DNA from: CAZONU01 sp965370045 | Lineage (GTDB): Bacteria; Planctomycetota; SZUA-567; JAKLDR01 | Assembly (NCBI GenBank): GCA_965370045.1 | Contig: CBDUSI010000127.1 | Span: forward strand, 1-12,392 | DNA: 12,392 nt | Reading direction: 5' to 3' | The notes under the pieces: generated by a model | Databases searched by the model: none | What the model was told of the DNA's origin: nothing | What the model saw: only the letters and a program-made list of their open reading frames with translations | Translations under genes and position numbers: made by a program | Part shown: in pieces, positions 4,694 through 12,380 of the stretch | How positions within the stretch are numbered: the first letter of the stretch is position 1 | Layout of the letters: the number at the start of each line of letters is the position of its first letter

Positions 4694-7600
4694 ATGAGAA
4701 CCGGACGAATTCTCGCCTGTCTGCTCGCCGCGTTCCTGACCGCCAGCGGGGTGGCGGCCGCGTCCAGCATGACGAACTACCACAAGCAGGGAAAGAAGTA
4801 TCTCGACCAGAAAAAATACGACCTGGCCATCAAGGCCTTCACCAACTCCCTCAACGCCGGGCCGGGGACCAAGCGGAACTGGGCCATCATCCACAACTCC
4901 CGCGGCGTGGCCTACCTGCGCAAGAAGGACAACACCAGGGCCCTCAGCGATTTCGACGCCGCCATCCGGCGGGACTCCAGCTACGAGGTGCCCTACTACA
5001 ACCGCGCCCTGGTCTACGACCGCAAGGGCCAGTACGACCGGGCCATCACCGACCTCAGCACGGCCATCAGGCGCAAGCCGTCCTACGTCCTGCCCTACCG
5101 CAAGCGCGGCTGGCTGTACTACTACCGCAAAAAGGACTACGACAAGGCCATCGCCGACGACCTGCAGGCCATCAGGATGGACAGCAGCCACTCCCTGACC
5201 TACTCCAATCTGAAAGCAGCCTACAGGAAGAAGGGCGACTGGGACAAGGCGGTCGCCGGCTACACGGGACTGCTCAAGCTCAGGCCGAGCGACTACCGCG
5301 CGCTGCGCGGGCGGGGCTGGGCCTACTACCAGAAGAAGGACTACAACCGGGCCATCAGCGATTTCCTGGCGGCGGCCAAGCTGGACCCGGACCACTCCTT
5401 GACATTCTCGTACCTGGAGTGGTGCTACGACAAGCTGAAGGCTTACGACCGGGCGGTGACCGACTACTCCATGCTGCTCAGGCGCAAGTCGACCAACCGC
5501 TACGCCTTCCGCGGCCGGGCCTGGGCCTACTTGAAGAAGAAGGACTATCGCCGGGCCATGCCCGACTACGAGCGGTCCATCGAGCTCAAGCCGGACGAGA
5601 GCTCCAGCTACTACGGGCTGCAGCAGTCCTACGACGGGGCCAAGGACCACGACCGGGCCGTGGCCTTCTACACGAGAATTATCGCGCGCAAGTCGGGCAA
5701 CTACTACGCGCACCGCGACCGCGCCCGGGCCTACTCCCAGAAGAAGGACTACGCCCGGGCCATCGCCGACTACAAGAAGGCCCTGGAACTCAAGCCCGCC
5801 TACATCTGGCACTACCCGTCTCTCCGGGTCGCCTATAAGAACCAGGGCGATTACGACCGGGCCATCGCCGACTACACCGCCATGATCCGGCGCAAGTCGA
5901 GCAACTACTACGCGCACCGCGACCGCGCCTGGGCTTACGCCGCGAAAAAGGACTACGACCGGGCCATCGCCGGTTACCTCCGGGCCCTGGAGCTCAAGCC
6001 CACCTACACCTCGATCTACGGGGACCTGAAAAGCGTCTACGCCGCGAAGAAGGACTACGACCGGGCCATCGCCGACTACACGAAGATGATCGCCCGCAAG
6101 GCGGGCAACTACCATGCGCACCGCGATCGCGCCTGGGCCTACGCTCAGAAGAAGGACTACGACCGGGCCATCACCGACTACGTCCGCGCCGCGGAGATCA
6201 AGCCGGCGGACTACTTGGCCCACTACAGTCTGAAATGGGCCTACGAGAAGAAGGGCGACTACGACCGGGCGGTGGCCGATTACACGAAGATGATCGCCCG
6301 CAAGTCGGACAACTTCTACGCGCACTTCCACCGGGCCTGGGCCTGCGCCAAGCAGAAGAACTACGACCGGGCCATCGCCGGCTACATCAGGGCCCTGGAG
6401 CTCAAGCCCACCTACACCTCGGTTTACCCGGAGCTGAAATCGGTCTACGAGAAGAAGGGCGACTGGGACCGGGCGGTGGCCGACTACACCAAGCTGCTGG
6501 GCCGCAAGTCGGACAACTACTACGCGTGCCTGGGCCGCGGCGGGGCCTACCTCAAGAAGAAGGACTGGGAGGAGGCCATCGCCGACTACTCCCGGGCCCT
6601 CACCCTGAAGTCCAAGAGCTCAGTGGCCTACCTGGGCCGCGGCGAGGCCTACGCGGGCAAGGGCGCCTGGGACCGGGCCATCGCCGACTGCAAGCAGGCC
6701 GTGAAAAGCAGTTACACCCGCACGGCCGCGCACAAGCGCCTGCGGGCCATCTACGAGAAGACCCGCGATTACGACCGGGCCATCGCCGACTACGGCGAAC
6801 TGCTCAAGCTCAAGCCCAAGGACTACAACGCCCAACACGGCCTGAAGTGGGCCTACGGGGAGAAGGGCGACTACGACCGGGCCATCGCCGACTACGCCAA
6901 GACCTTCCGGCAGAATCCGGGGAACACCTACGCGCGCTGGGGCCTGAGGTGGGCTCACGATAAGAAGGGCGACTACGACCGGGCGGTCAGCACCTACACC
7001 GCGGTGCTCAAGGAGAAGCCCGGCAGCCACTATGCCCGCCTGGACCGCGCCTGGGCCCACTCCCGCAAGAAGGACTACGATAAGGCCATCGCCGATTACG
7101 ACCTGGTCATCAAGTCCCCGCTCAAGGATATGTCCGCCTACGCCGGCCGGGGCCGGGCCCTGGAGCTCAAGGGCGACTGGAACCGGGCCATCACCGATTA
7201 CGTCAAAGTCTTGAAGTCGAATTGGTACGACCGCACCACCCACCAGCGCCTCAAGGCCTGCTACGCGGAGGAGAAGGACTACGACCGGGCCATCGCCGAC
7301 TACTCCGAGCTGATCAAGCTCAGGCCCACCAGCTACTCCGCCCGCCGGGGACTGCAATGGGCCTACGGCAAGAAGGGCGACTACGACCGGGCCATCGCCG
7401 ACTACTCCCGGGCCGTCAAGCTCAAGCCCGCCGACTTCCGCGCCCGCGAGGACCTCAGGTGGGCCTACGCTCAGAAGAAGGACTTCGACCGGGCCATCAC
7501 CGACTACACCCGGATGATCGAGGCCAGGAAGGACGACTACTACGCGCACCTCGACCGCGGCTGGGCCCACCTGCACAAGAAGGACTACTACCGGGCCGGC

Positions 7601-8431
7601 ATCGACTGCACCGCGGCCATCAAGCTCAAGCCCGAGAGCGCCTACGGCTACCGCCTGCGCGCGGAGGTCTGGGCGGCCAACGGCGATCACGGGAAGGCCA
7701 TCGCCGACTACACCAAGGCCACCGAGCTGAATCCCCGGGACTACCGCGCCTATCGCGGCCGGGCCGGGGTGCACGCAAAGAAGGGCGATAAAGACAAAGC
7801 CGTCGCCGACTACACCAAGGTCGCCGAGCTCAGGTGGACGTTCCCGACCTACCGCGACTTGCTCAACGCCTACGTCCGGGCCGGAGACGACGAGAAGGCC
7901 GTCGCCGGCTTCACGAAGTTGATCGAGAAGAACCCGCGCAACTACTACGCCTTCCAGTGCCGGGGGTGGCTCCACCGCCGGGAGAAGGACTACGAGAAGG
8001 CTATCGCCGACTTCACCAAGGCCGTCGACCTGGGGCCCGAGGACGCCTACATCATCGGCGAACGCGGCCGGACCTACCTGCTCAAGAAGGACTACGCCCG
8101 GGCCATCTCCGACTTCAGCAAGGTGGCCACCCTCCGGCCCAAGGACGCCTACGCCCACAGCCGCGCCGCGTGGCTGCTGGCCACCTGCCCGAAGGCCGGG
8201 CCCCGCGACGGGGAGCGTGCGCTCTCACTCGCCGGGAAGGCCGTGAAGCTTCGCAGGAGCGCCTACGACCTGGGCGCGCTGGCCGCCGCCCAGGCCGAGA
8301 CCGGGAACTTCCCCGCCGCGGTCAAGACCCAGAAGGAGGCCCTTAAGCTCCTGCGGCGCAGGAAGACGATTGCCAGGTACACCGCGCGCCTCAAGCTCTA
8401 CGAGGGGAGAAAGCCCTTCCGGGAGGACTGA
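4694..8431 (+). CDS. Large secreted TPR-repeat protein (about 35 units)
   Basis: 1245 residues. MRTGRILACLLAAFLTASG followed by VAAASS (residues 20-25) is a classic Sec signal peptide, so I start at the ATG at 4694 with AGGAGA ahead of it and not at the GTG at 4667. The rest is about 35 tandem TPR units of 34 residues, typified by KKDYDRAIADYTKAL-ELKP; about ten units carry the exact word YDRAI. Only the first and last units diverge, so there is no separate enzymatic domain. Unit spacing is exactly 102 bases from 5192 to at least 7742. TPR solenoids bind proteins; in the periplasm or cell surface this one would be a scaffold, which is inference. The C-terminal units (residues about 1150-1245) are degenerate. 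It sits 11 bases before the M28 gene. Long open frames on the opposite strand are side effects of its codon pattern. Confidence 0.93.
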   Translation: MRTGRILACLLAAFLTASGVAAASSMTNYHKQGKKYLDQKKYDLAIKAFTNSLNAGPGTKRNWAIIHNSRGVAYLRKKDNTRALSDFDAAIRRDSSYEVPYYNRALVYDRKGQYDRAITDLSTAIRRKPSYVLPYRKRGWLYYYRKKDYDKAIADDLQAIRMDSSHSLTYSNLKAAYRKKGDWDKAVAGYTGLLKLRPSDYRALRGRGWAYYQKKDYNRAISDFLAAAKLDPDHSLTFSYLEWCYDKLKAYDRAVTDYSMLLRRKSTNRYAFRGRAWAYLKKKDYRRAMPDYERSIELKPDESSSYYGLQQSYDGAKDHDRAVAFYTRIIARKSGNYYAHRDRARAYSQKKDYARAIADYKKALELKPAYIWHYPSLRVAYKNQGDYDRAIADYTAMIRRKSSNYYAHRDRAWAYAAKKDYDRAIAGYLRALELKPTYTSIYGDLKSVYAAKKDYDRAIADYTKMIARKAGNYHAHRDRAWAYAQKKDYDRAITDYVRAAEIKPADYLAHYSLKWAYEKKGDYDRAVADYTKMIARKSDNFYAHFHRAWACAKQKNYDRAIAGYIRALELKPTYTSVYPELKSVYEKKGDWDRAVADYTKLLGRKSDNYYACLGRGGAYLKKKDWEEAIADYSRALTLKSKSSVAYLGRGEAYAGKGAWDRAIADCKQAVKSSYTRTAAHKRLRAIYEKTRDYDRAIADYGELLKLKPKDYNAQHGLKWAYGEKGDYDRAIADYAKTFRQNPGNTYARWGLRWAHDKKGDYDRAVSTYTAVLKEKPGSHYARLDRAWAHSRKKDYDKAIADYDLVIKSPLKDMSAYAGRGRALELKGDWNRAITDYVKVLKSNWYDRTTHQRLKACYAEEKDYDRAIADYSELIKLRPTSYSARRGLQWAYGKKGDYDRAIADYSRAVKLKPADFRAREDLRWAYAQKKDFDRAITDYTRMIEARKDDYYAHLDRGWAHLHKKDYYRAGIDCTAAIKLKPESAYGYRLRAEVWAANGDHGKAIADYTKATELNPRDYRAYRGRAGVHAKKGDKDKAVADYTKVAELRWTFPTYRDLLNAYVRAGDDEKAVAGFTKLIEKNPRNYYAFQCRGWLHRREKDYEKAIADFTKAVDLGPEDAYIIGERGRTYLLKKDYARAISDFSKVATLRPKDAYAHSRAAWLLATCPKAGPRDGERALSLAGKAVKLRRSAYDLGALAAAQAETGNFPAAVKTQKEALKLLRRRKTIARYTARLKLYEGRKPFRED
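5192..6619 (+). repeat. Alternating-type TPR array, 14 units of 102 bp in 204-bp pairs
   Basis: Units alternate strictly between one helix-A type with a central R-G/A-W-A-Y word (for example DRAWAY) and one with L-K/R-x-x-Y (for example DLKSVY). The basic evolutionary unit here is therefore 204 bp. A 408-bp copy is also visible: the word GGGCCCTGGAGCTCAAGCCC occurs at 5982 and again at 6390, in units 12 and 16. Confidence 0.75.
6620..7639 (+). repeat. Two 510-bp copies of a five-unit TPR block
   Basis: Units at 6620-7129 and 7130-7639 match in order, unit for unit: GRGEAY/GRGRAL, HKRLRAIY/HQRLKACY, GLKWAYGEKGDYD/GLQWAYGKKGDYD, LRWAH/LRWAY, LDRAWAH/LDRGWAH. The offset is exactly 510 bases (5 x 102). 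This shows a five-unit duplication after the original units had diverged. Confidence 0.75.
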
Positions 8432-8442
8432 GGGAGACCGCC

Positions 8443-10287
8443 ATGCCCCGCCGCCGCCGCGCGCCGTACTGCGCGCTCCTCCTGGCGCTCCTGGCGCTTC
8501 CGGCCGCCGCCGGCGAGGGCCACGGCGTTGACGGGGCCGCCGCGACCATCACCGGGAAAGAGCTGCGCGAGCACGTGACGTATATCGCCAGCGACGAGCT
8601 CGCCGGCCGGGCCGCGGGAACCCCTGCCTGCCGCCGGGCCGCCGAGTACCTGCGCAGGGAGTTCCGGGCCTGCGGCCTGGAGCCCCTGGGCGACAAGCTG
8701 CCCGGGCGCGAGGCCCGTGGCTGGTTCCAGGCCCTGGAGGTCCTGGTGGCCACCCGGCTGGCCGCCGGCGGGAAGGGCAACAGCCTGGCGCTGGAGGGCC
8801 CGGCGGGCACCGAGAGCTTCCCGCTGAGCGAGCAGTTCATCCCGCTGGCCGATTCGGCCACCAACGCCGGGGTCAGCGACAAGGAAGTGGTCTTCGTGGG
8901 CTACGGCATCACCAATCGCAAGAGCGGCTACGACGACTACGCGCGGGTGAAGGTGAAGGGCAAGGTGGTGGTCATGTTCCGCTACGACCACGCCGAGAGC
9001 AGCGCGAAGGTCTACCGGCCCGGGGCCGACGCCTGGATCTCTACCAAGATCCGCAACGCGGCGGCCCACGGCGCCGCCGGGGTGATCATCGTCAATGGGC
9101 CTAACAGCCGGCGCGTCGGGAAGTCGGACGCGCTCATCGCTCTGGGCGGCAGGCGGTTTGCGAACAATAAGCTCCCCGTGGTCCACGCCAGGCGGGCCTT
9201 TCTCGAGAAGCTCTTCGCCGGCCGCGACGAGAGGCCCGCCGACCTCCAGAAGATGATGGACAAGCTCAGGCAGTCGGGCTCGATACCCCTCAAGGGCATG
9301 ACCGTCTCGCTGGCCGTCAGCCTGGTCCGCGTGAAGAAGCCCACCCGCAACGTGGTCGCCTTCCTGGCGGGCCGCGACGAGAAGCTCAAGCACGAGTACG
9401 TAGTAGTCGGCGCGCACTACGACCACATTGGCCTGGGCGCGTGGGGCAGCCGCTGGGGGAAGCGCGGCCGGGGCAAGGTCCACAACGGGGCCAACGACAA
9501 CGCCTCGGGAACCGCGGCGGTCCTGGAGGTCGCCGAGGCCGCCGCCGGGCTGGCGCGGCGCCCGCGGCGCAGCATCGTCTTCGTGTTCTTCACCGCCGAG
9601 GAGCGCGGCATGGCCGGCTCGCGGCACTTCGTGAAGAACTTCCCGGCGGCGAAGCGCAGGATCGCGGTCATGCTCAACGCCGACATGGTCGGCCGCACCG
9701 AGACGCCCGGCAAGCTGCACGTCGCTGCCGTGGCCAGCAGCCCGGTCTTCAGGAAGATCATCGCCCACGAGAATACGAAGCTCAAGCTGGACATCTCGCT
9801 GCACGGCTCGGCCTACGCCGGCAGCGACCACGCGGTATTCCTGGCCGCGAAGATCCCGGCGCTCTTCTACTTCACGGGCTTCGACAAGGACTACCACACG
9901 CCCGGCGACGACGCCGAGAAGCTCAACTACCCCGACCACGCGCGCATCTCGCGGCACCTGCTGCGCACCGCGCTGGCCCTGGCCGACCTGGAGGGGCCCA
10001 TCGTCTTCCGGGGCTCCGCGCCGCGCCGCCGGGGCGCCCGCCTGGGCATCAAGCCCGACCCGGAGAAGAGCAGCACCGTGGCCGAGGTCCTCCCGGGCAC
10101 GCCGGCCGCGAAGGCGGGAATGAAAAAGGGCGACCTCATCGTCGAGATGAACGGCCGGATGATAACCGGGATCGTGGACATCTACCGGGTGCTGCTGGCG
10201 GTCAAGCCCGGCGACGTGGTCAAGGTCAAGGTGCTGCGCAACACCGCCGACGGCGACGAGTTCCTGGAGCTCCCCGTCAAGTTCTGA
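8443..10287 (+). CDS. Secreted M28 aminopeptidase with PA and PDZ domains
   Basis: 614 residues. MPRRRRAPYCALLLALLALP followed by AAAGEG is a signal peptide (cleavage near residue 23). A protease-associated-like insert (about 140-260) includes EVVFVGYGI, KGKVVVMF and AAGVIIVNGP. The zinc site is complete: His325 (GAHYDHIG), bridging Asp352 (ANDNASG), Glu386/Glu387 (TAEERG), Asp414 (LNADMVGR), His485 (YHTPGD). A PDZ domain closes the protein (about 530-614), with GTPAAKAGMKKGDLIVEMNG. M28 enzymes of this layout remove N-terminal amino acids in the periplasm or outside the cell; the PDZ may tether substrate or partner. The start at 8443 follows GAGGGAG and lies 11 bases after the TPR stop, so it is almost certainly co-transcribed. 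Length is normal for PA-M28-PDZ proteins. Confidence 0.93.
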   Translation: MPRRRRAPYCALLLALLALPAAAGEGHGVDGAAATITGKELREHVTYIASDELAGRAAGTPACRRAAEYLRREFRACGLEPLGDKLPGREARGWFQALEVLVATRLAAGGKGNSLALEGPAGTESFPLSEQFIPLADSATNAGVSDKEVVFVGYGITNRKSGYDDYARVKVKGKVVVMFRYDHAESSAKVYRPGADAWISTKIRNAAAHGAAGVIIVNGPNSRRVGKSDALIALGGRRFANNKLPVVHARRAFLEKLFAGRDERPADLQKMMDKLRQSGSIPLKGMTVSLAVSLVRVKKPTRNVVAFLAGRDEKLKHEYVVVGAHYDHIGLGAWGSRWGKRGRGKVHNGANDNASGTAAVLEVAEAAAGLARRPRRSIVFVFFTAEERGMAGSRHFVKNFPAAKRRIAVMLNADMVGRTETPGKLHVAAVASSPVFRKIIAHENTKLKLDISLHGSAYAGSDHAVFLAAKIPALFYFTGFDKDYHTPGDDAEKLNYPDHARISRHLLRTALALADLEGPIVFRGSAPRRRGARLGIKPDPEKSSTVAEVLPGTPAAKAGMKKGDLIVEMNGRMITGIVDIYRVLLAVKPGDVVKVKVLRNTADGDEFLELPVKF

Positions 10288-10300
10288 GCCAGAGGGCCTT

Positions 10301-10317
10301 GGGGTTCCCTTAACCCC
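10301..10317 (+). terminator. Weak hairpin after the M28 gene
   Basis: GGGGTT (10301-10306), five-base loop, AACCCC (10312-10317), beginning 13 bases after the M28 stop. Only two T residues follow, and TTGCCA of the next promoter overlaps them, so it is a weak intrinsic terminator at best. Its place at the end of the cluster supports the call. Confidence 0.35.
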
Positions 10318-10346
10318 TTGCCATGCGCCCCACCGGTCGCTAAGAT
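10318..10346 (+). promoter_or_regulatory. Promoter of the pilT gene
   Basis: TTGCCA (10318-10323) matches the -35 consensus at 5 of 6 positions. It is followed by 17 bases and TAAGAT (10341-10346), 4 of 6. Transcription would begin near 10353, giving a 50-base leader. Confidence 0.45.
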
Positions 10347-10402
10347 ATCCCCGTCGAAACGCGGGAACCTATTCGCGGCCCGTCCGCGCTGGGAGACAGT
10401 CC

Positions 10403-11704
10403 ATGGCTGCGCTCGAACTCGACAGGCTCCTCTCCGAACTCGGCGAGAAGAACGGCTCTGACCTGCACCTCAAGGTGGGTCGCCCGCCGCTCTTCCGCCT
10501 GGCCGGCACGCTGGGCCCCAGCGGCTACGAGGAGGTCAGCGGCCAGGCCATGCAGGAGACCGTCTTCGCGCTGATGGCCCCCTCGGTCCGCAAGAAGTTC
10601 GAGGAGCACCTGGAGGCCGACTTCTCCTACGAGGTGCCCGGGCTGGCCCGCTTCCGGGTGAACGTATTCATCCAGAGGGGGCAGATCGGCGCGGTCTTCC
10701 GCCTGGTGCCCATCGAGGTGCCCACCATAGAGAGCCTGGGCCTGCCCGCGGTGCTGAAGAGCCTGAGCGACCGGCCCAACGGGCTGGTCCTGATCACCGG
10801 CCCCACCGGCAGCGGCAAGAGCACCACCCTGGCCTGCATGATCGAGCACGTCAACCAGACCCGCGCGGTGCACATCGTCACCGTGGAGGACCCCATCGAG
10901 TTCGTCTACACCGACCAGCTGGCCACCATCAACCAGCGCGAGCTGGGCATCGACACCCGCGAGCTGCAGGCCGCGCTGCGCGCGGTGCTGCGCCAGGATC
11001 CGGACGTCATCCTCATCGGCGAGATGCGCGACCGGGAGACCATGCGCTTCGCGATCACCGCGTCGGAAACCGGCCACCTGGTCTTCAGCACCCTGCACAC
11101 CAACGACGCCAAGCAGACCCTGGACCGCATCCTGGACAGCTTCCCCGACCAGGTGGACCTCATCCGCGCGCAGCTGGCGCTCCTGCTGCGCGGGGTCATC
11201 AGCCAGCGGCTGCTGCGCCGGGCCGACGGCCTGGGCCTGACCCCCGCGATGGAGATCCTGATCAACACCGCGCACGTCACCGAGCTCATCGAGAAGGGCT
11301 CCACCCGCGACATCGAGAAGGCCATCGCCGAGGGCCGCCACTACCAGATGCAGACCTTCAACCAGTCGCTGCTGGACATGGTCAAGAACGGCACGGTCAC
11401 CGAGGAGGAGGCCCTGGCCTCATCCGCCGCGCCGGAGGAGCTCAAGCTCGGCTTCCGGGGCATCACCAAGGGCTCGGCGGCCGCGGGCATCGACCTGGAC
11501 TTCGGCGACCTGGGCGGGGGGGCCAAGACCAAGGGCGCGGGCAGCGTGGGCAAGGCGCTGGGCGGGTCGAGCGCCGGCGCCGCCGGCGGCAAGCTGGGCG
11601 GCAAGCTGGGTGGCAAGCCGGGTGGCAAGCCGGGTGGCAAGCCGGGTGGCAAGAAGAAGCCCGGCGACGACAAGCCCAAGGTCTCGCGAGGCTTCGACTT
11701 CTAG
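10403..11704 (+). CDS. pilT: PilT-type twitching motility ATPase with Gly/Lys/Pro tail
   Basis: 433 residues; the core up to about 345 is a full PilT hexameric ATPase that drives type IV pilus retraction at the inner membrane. Visible motifs: the N-terminal SDLHLKVGRPP (19-29), Walker A GPTGSGKST (133-141), Asp box TVEDPIEFVY (160-169), Walker B ILIGEMRD (203-210) with catalytic Glu207, and His box GHLVFSTLHTND (224-235). GEMRD is the retraction-ATPase form, not PilB. The AIRNLIRE motif of classical PilT is only loosely kept (DIEKAIAEGRHYQMQTFNQSL region, 303-323). Residues 350-433 are an extra Gly-rich tail with six GGK-x repeats ending KKKPGDDKPKVSRGFDF. GGGAGAC precedes the ATG. No other pilus genes are in the window, so it appears as a stand-alone unit bounded by its own promoter and terminator. 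Confidence 0.93.
   Translation: MAALELDRLLSELGEKNGSDLHLKVGRPPLFRLAGTLGPSGYEEVSGQAMQETVFALMAPSVRKKFEEHLEADFSYEVPGLARFRVNVFIQRGQIGAVFRLVPIEVPTIESLGLPAVLKSLSDRPNGLVLITGPTGSGKSTTLACMIEHVNQTRAVHIVTVEDPIEFVYTDQLATINQRELGIDTRELQAALRAVLRQDPDVILIGEMRDRETMRFAITASETGHLVFSTLHTNDAKQTLDRILDSFPDQVDLIRAQLALLLRGVISQRLLRRADGLGLTPAMEILINTAHVTELIEKGSTRDIEKAIAEGRHYQMQTFNQSLLDMVKNGTVTEEEALASSAAPEELKLGFRGITKGSAAAGIDLDFGDLGGGAKTKGAGSVGKALGGSSAGAAGGKLGGKLGGKPGGKPGGKPGGKKKPGDDKPKVSRGFDF
11585..11656 (+). repeat. 12-bp coding tandem repeat, six units (Gly-Gly-Lys-x)
   Basis: Six in-frame 12-base units starting at 11585: two GGCGGCAAGCTG, three GGTGGCAAGCCG, one GGTGGCAAGAAG. They encode GGKL, GGKL, GGKP, GGKP, GGKP, GGKK in the PilT tail. 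The three identical GGKP units suggest recent slippage, so copy number may vary between strains. Confidence 0.9.
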
Positions 11705-11715
11705 CAGTCCGTTGG

Positions 11716-11743
11716 AAAGTGGGCGCCGCCCTTTTTCATTTTT
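11716..11743 (+). terminator. Intrinsic terminator after pilT
   Basis: AAAG, then GGGC-gcc-GCCC (11721-11731), then TTTTTCATTTTT. The GC-rich stem and the T-rich tract are typical of rho-independent terminators. It starts 12 bases after the pilT stop. Confidence 0.65.
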
Positions 11744-11757
11744 GCGGCACTCGTGAC

Positions 11758-11786
11758 TTGACATCGGCGCGCGAGTCCCGTTAAAT
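11758..11786 (+). promoter_or_regulatory. Strong promoter for the small TPR gene
   Basis: A perfect TTGACA (11758-11763), 17 bases, then TTAAAT (11781-11786; 4 of 6). A TAAATA reading one base later is an alternative. Transcription would start near 11792-11794, which matters for choosing the start codon of the next gene. Confidence 0.6.
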
Positions 11787-11824
11787 AGCTCGTGGAAAGA
11801 CACACGGCCCGGGGGGGACACAAG

Positions 11825-12346
11825 GTGTACGACTATATGGGTCCCACCAAGAAATTCCCCTCGCGGCGCCTGCGGGCATATGCGGGACCCCGCAGCTTGC
11901 TCTGCGGCATCAGCCTCAAGGACTTCTACTTCCAGAGCCAGGTCAAGAAGGTCTTCAACAAGCTGCCCATCCGGCACCCGTCGGGCGCGCTCTTCGAGCT
12001 GGACTTCTACGAGGCCATCCTGGCCAAGCGCCCCGAGCACCTCGGTACGCTGGAGGCCCTGGGCCACCTCTACACCGAGCTGGGCGAGGCCGAGAAGGGC
12101 CTGACCATCGACAAGCGCATCGTCAAGCTCAGGCCGCGCAGCGCGGTGGCCCACTACAACCTGGCCTGCAGCTACTCCCTGCTGCAGATCATCAGCAAGG
12201 CCTTCAAGAACCTGCGCCGGGCCGCCGAGCTGGGCTACGACGACTGGGAGCACCTCGAGCGCGACGACGACCTTGCCAACCTGCGCGCCGACTCGCGCTA
12301 CGAGGAGTTCAGGGACGAAGTCTGCGCCGACCAGCCCGCGGTCTAG
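11825..12346 (+). CDS. Small TPR-containing protein, probably cytoplasmic
   Basis: 173 residues from the GTG at 11825. I chose it because GGGGGGGA lies at 11811-11818, as in other starts here, and because the promoter places the transcript start near 11793. A GTG at 11792 would begin right at the transcript end and add 11 residues; an ATG at 11837 is also possible. The first 60 residues are basic and unassigned. Residues about 62-140 hold two TPR units (GTLEALGHLYTELGEAEKGL and SAVAHYNLACSYSLL cores). The C-terminus, ELGYDDWEHLERDDDLANLR, is the end-of-group pattern seen after TPRs in many bacterial proteins. No signal peptide or membrane segment. It is a likely protein-binding adaptor of unknown partner; not cotranscribed with pilT. 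Confidence 0.8.
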   Translation: MYDYMGPTKKFPSRRLRAYAGPRSLLCGISLKDFYFQSQVKKVFNKLPIRHPSGALFELDFYEAILAKRPEHLGTLEALGHLYTELGEAEKGLTIDKRIVKLRPRSAVAHYNLACSYSLLQIISKAFKNLRRAAELGYDDWEHLERDDDLANLRADSRYEEFRDEVCADQPAV

Positions 12347-12353
12347 AGCAATT

Positions 12354-12380
12354 TAAGTATGTGTAACGAATTGCCGATAA
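12354..12380 (+). promoter_or_regulatory. Candidate sigma28 (FliA) flagellar promoter pointing off the right edge
   Basis: GCCGATAA (12373-12380) is a perfect match to the FliA -10 consensus. The FliA -35, TAAAGTTT at 11 bases upstream, is met by TAAGTATG (12354-12361), which keeps the TAA. Transcription would begin near 12388, after which the window ends. The gene it serves is not visible; by analogy it would be a flagellar or chemotaxis gene. Confidence 0.45.

Noticed and set aside
3421..4770. Minus-strand 449-codon frame opposite the M42 gene
   Set aside because: No motif, Gly/Leu/Ala-rich composition typical of antisense GC-rich frames, while the plus strand has all M42 ligands.
4496..6331. 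Minus-strand 611-codon frame rich in GDGPVVV-like repeats
   Set aside because: It is the antisense image of the TPR repeats; the repeated words arise from the DNA repeat and the GC-biased third codon position. The plus strand has a signal peptide and TPR consensus.
6620..8158. Minus-strand 512-codon frame opposite the TPR gene
   Set aside because: Same reason: an antisense shadow of tandem 102-bp units.
4800..8200. CRISPR-like array suggested by regular DNA repetition
   Set aside because: The 102-bp period is a coding TPR repeat with conserved codon frame and no spacer-repeat structure.
8398..9957. Minus-strand 519-codon frame opposite the M28 gene
   Set aside because: The plus-strand frame carries a complete metal site, PA and PDZ domains; the antisense frame has no domain and exists because of high GC.
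10340..11341. Minus-strand 333-codon frame opposite pilT
   Set aside because: It overlaps the PilT motifs in antisense, with no domain of its own and no ribosome site noticed.
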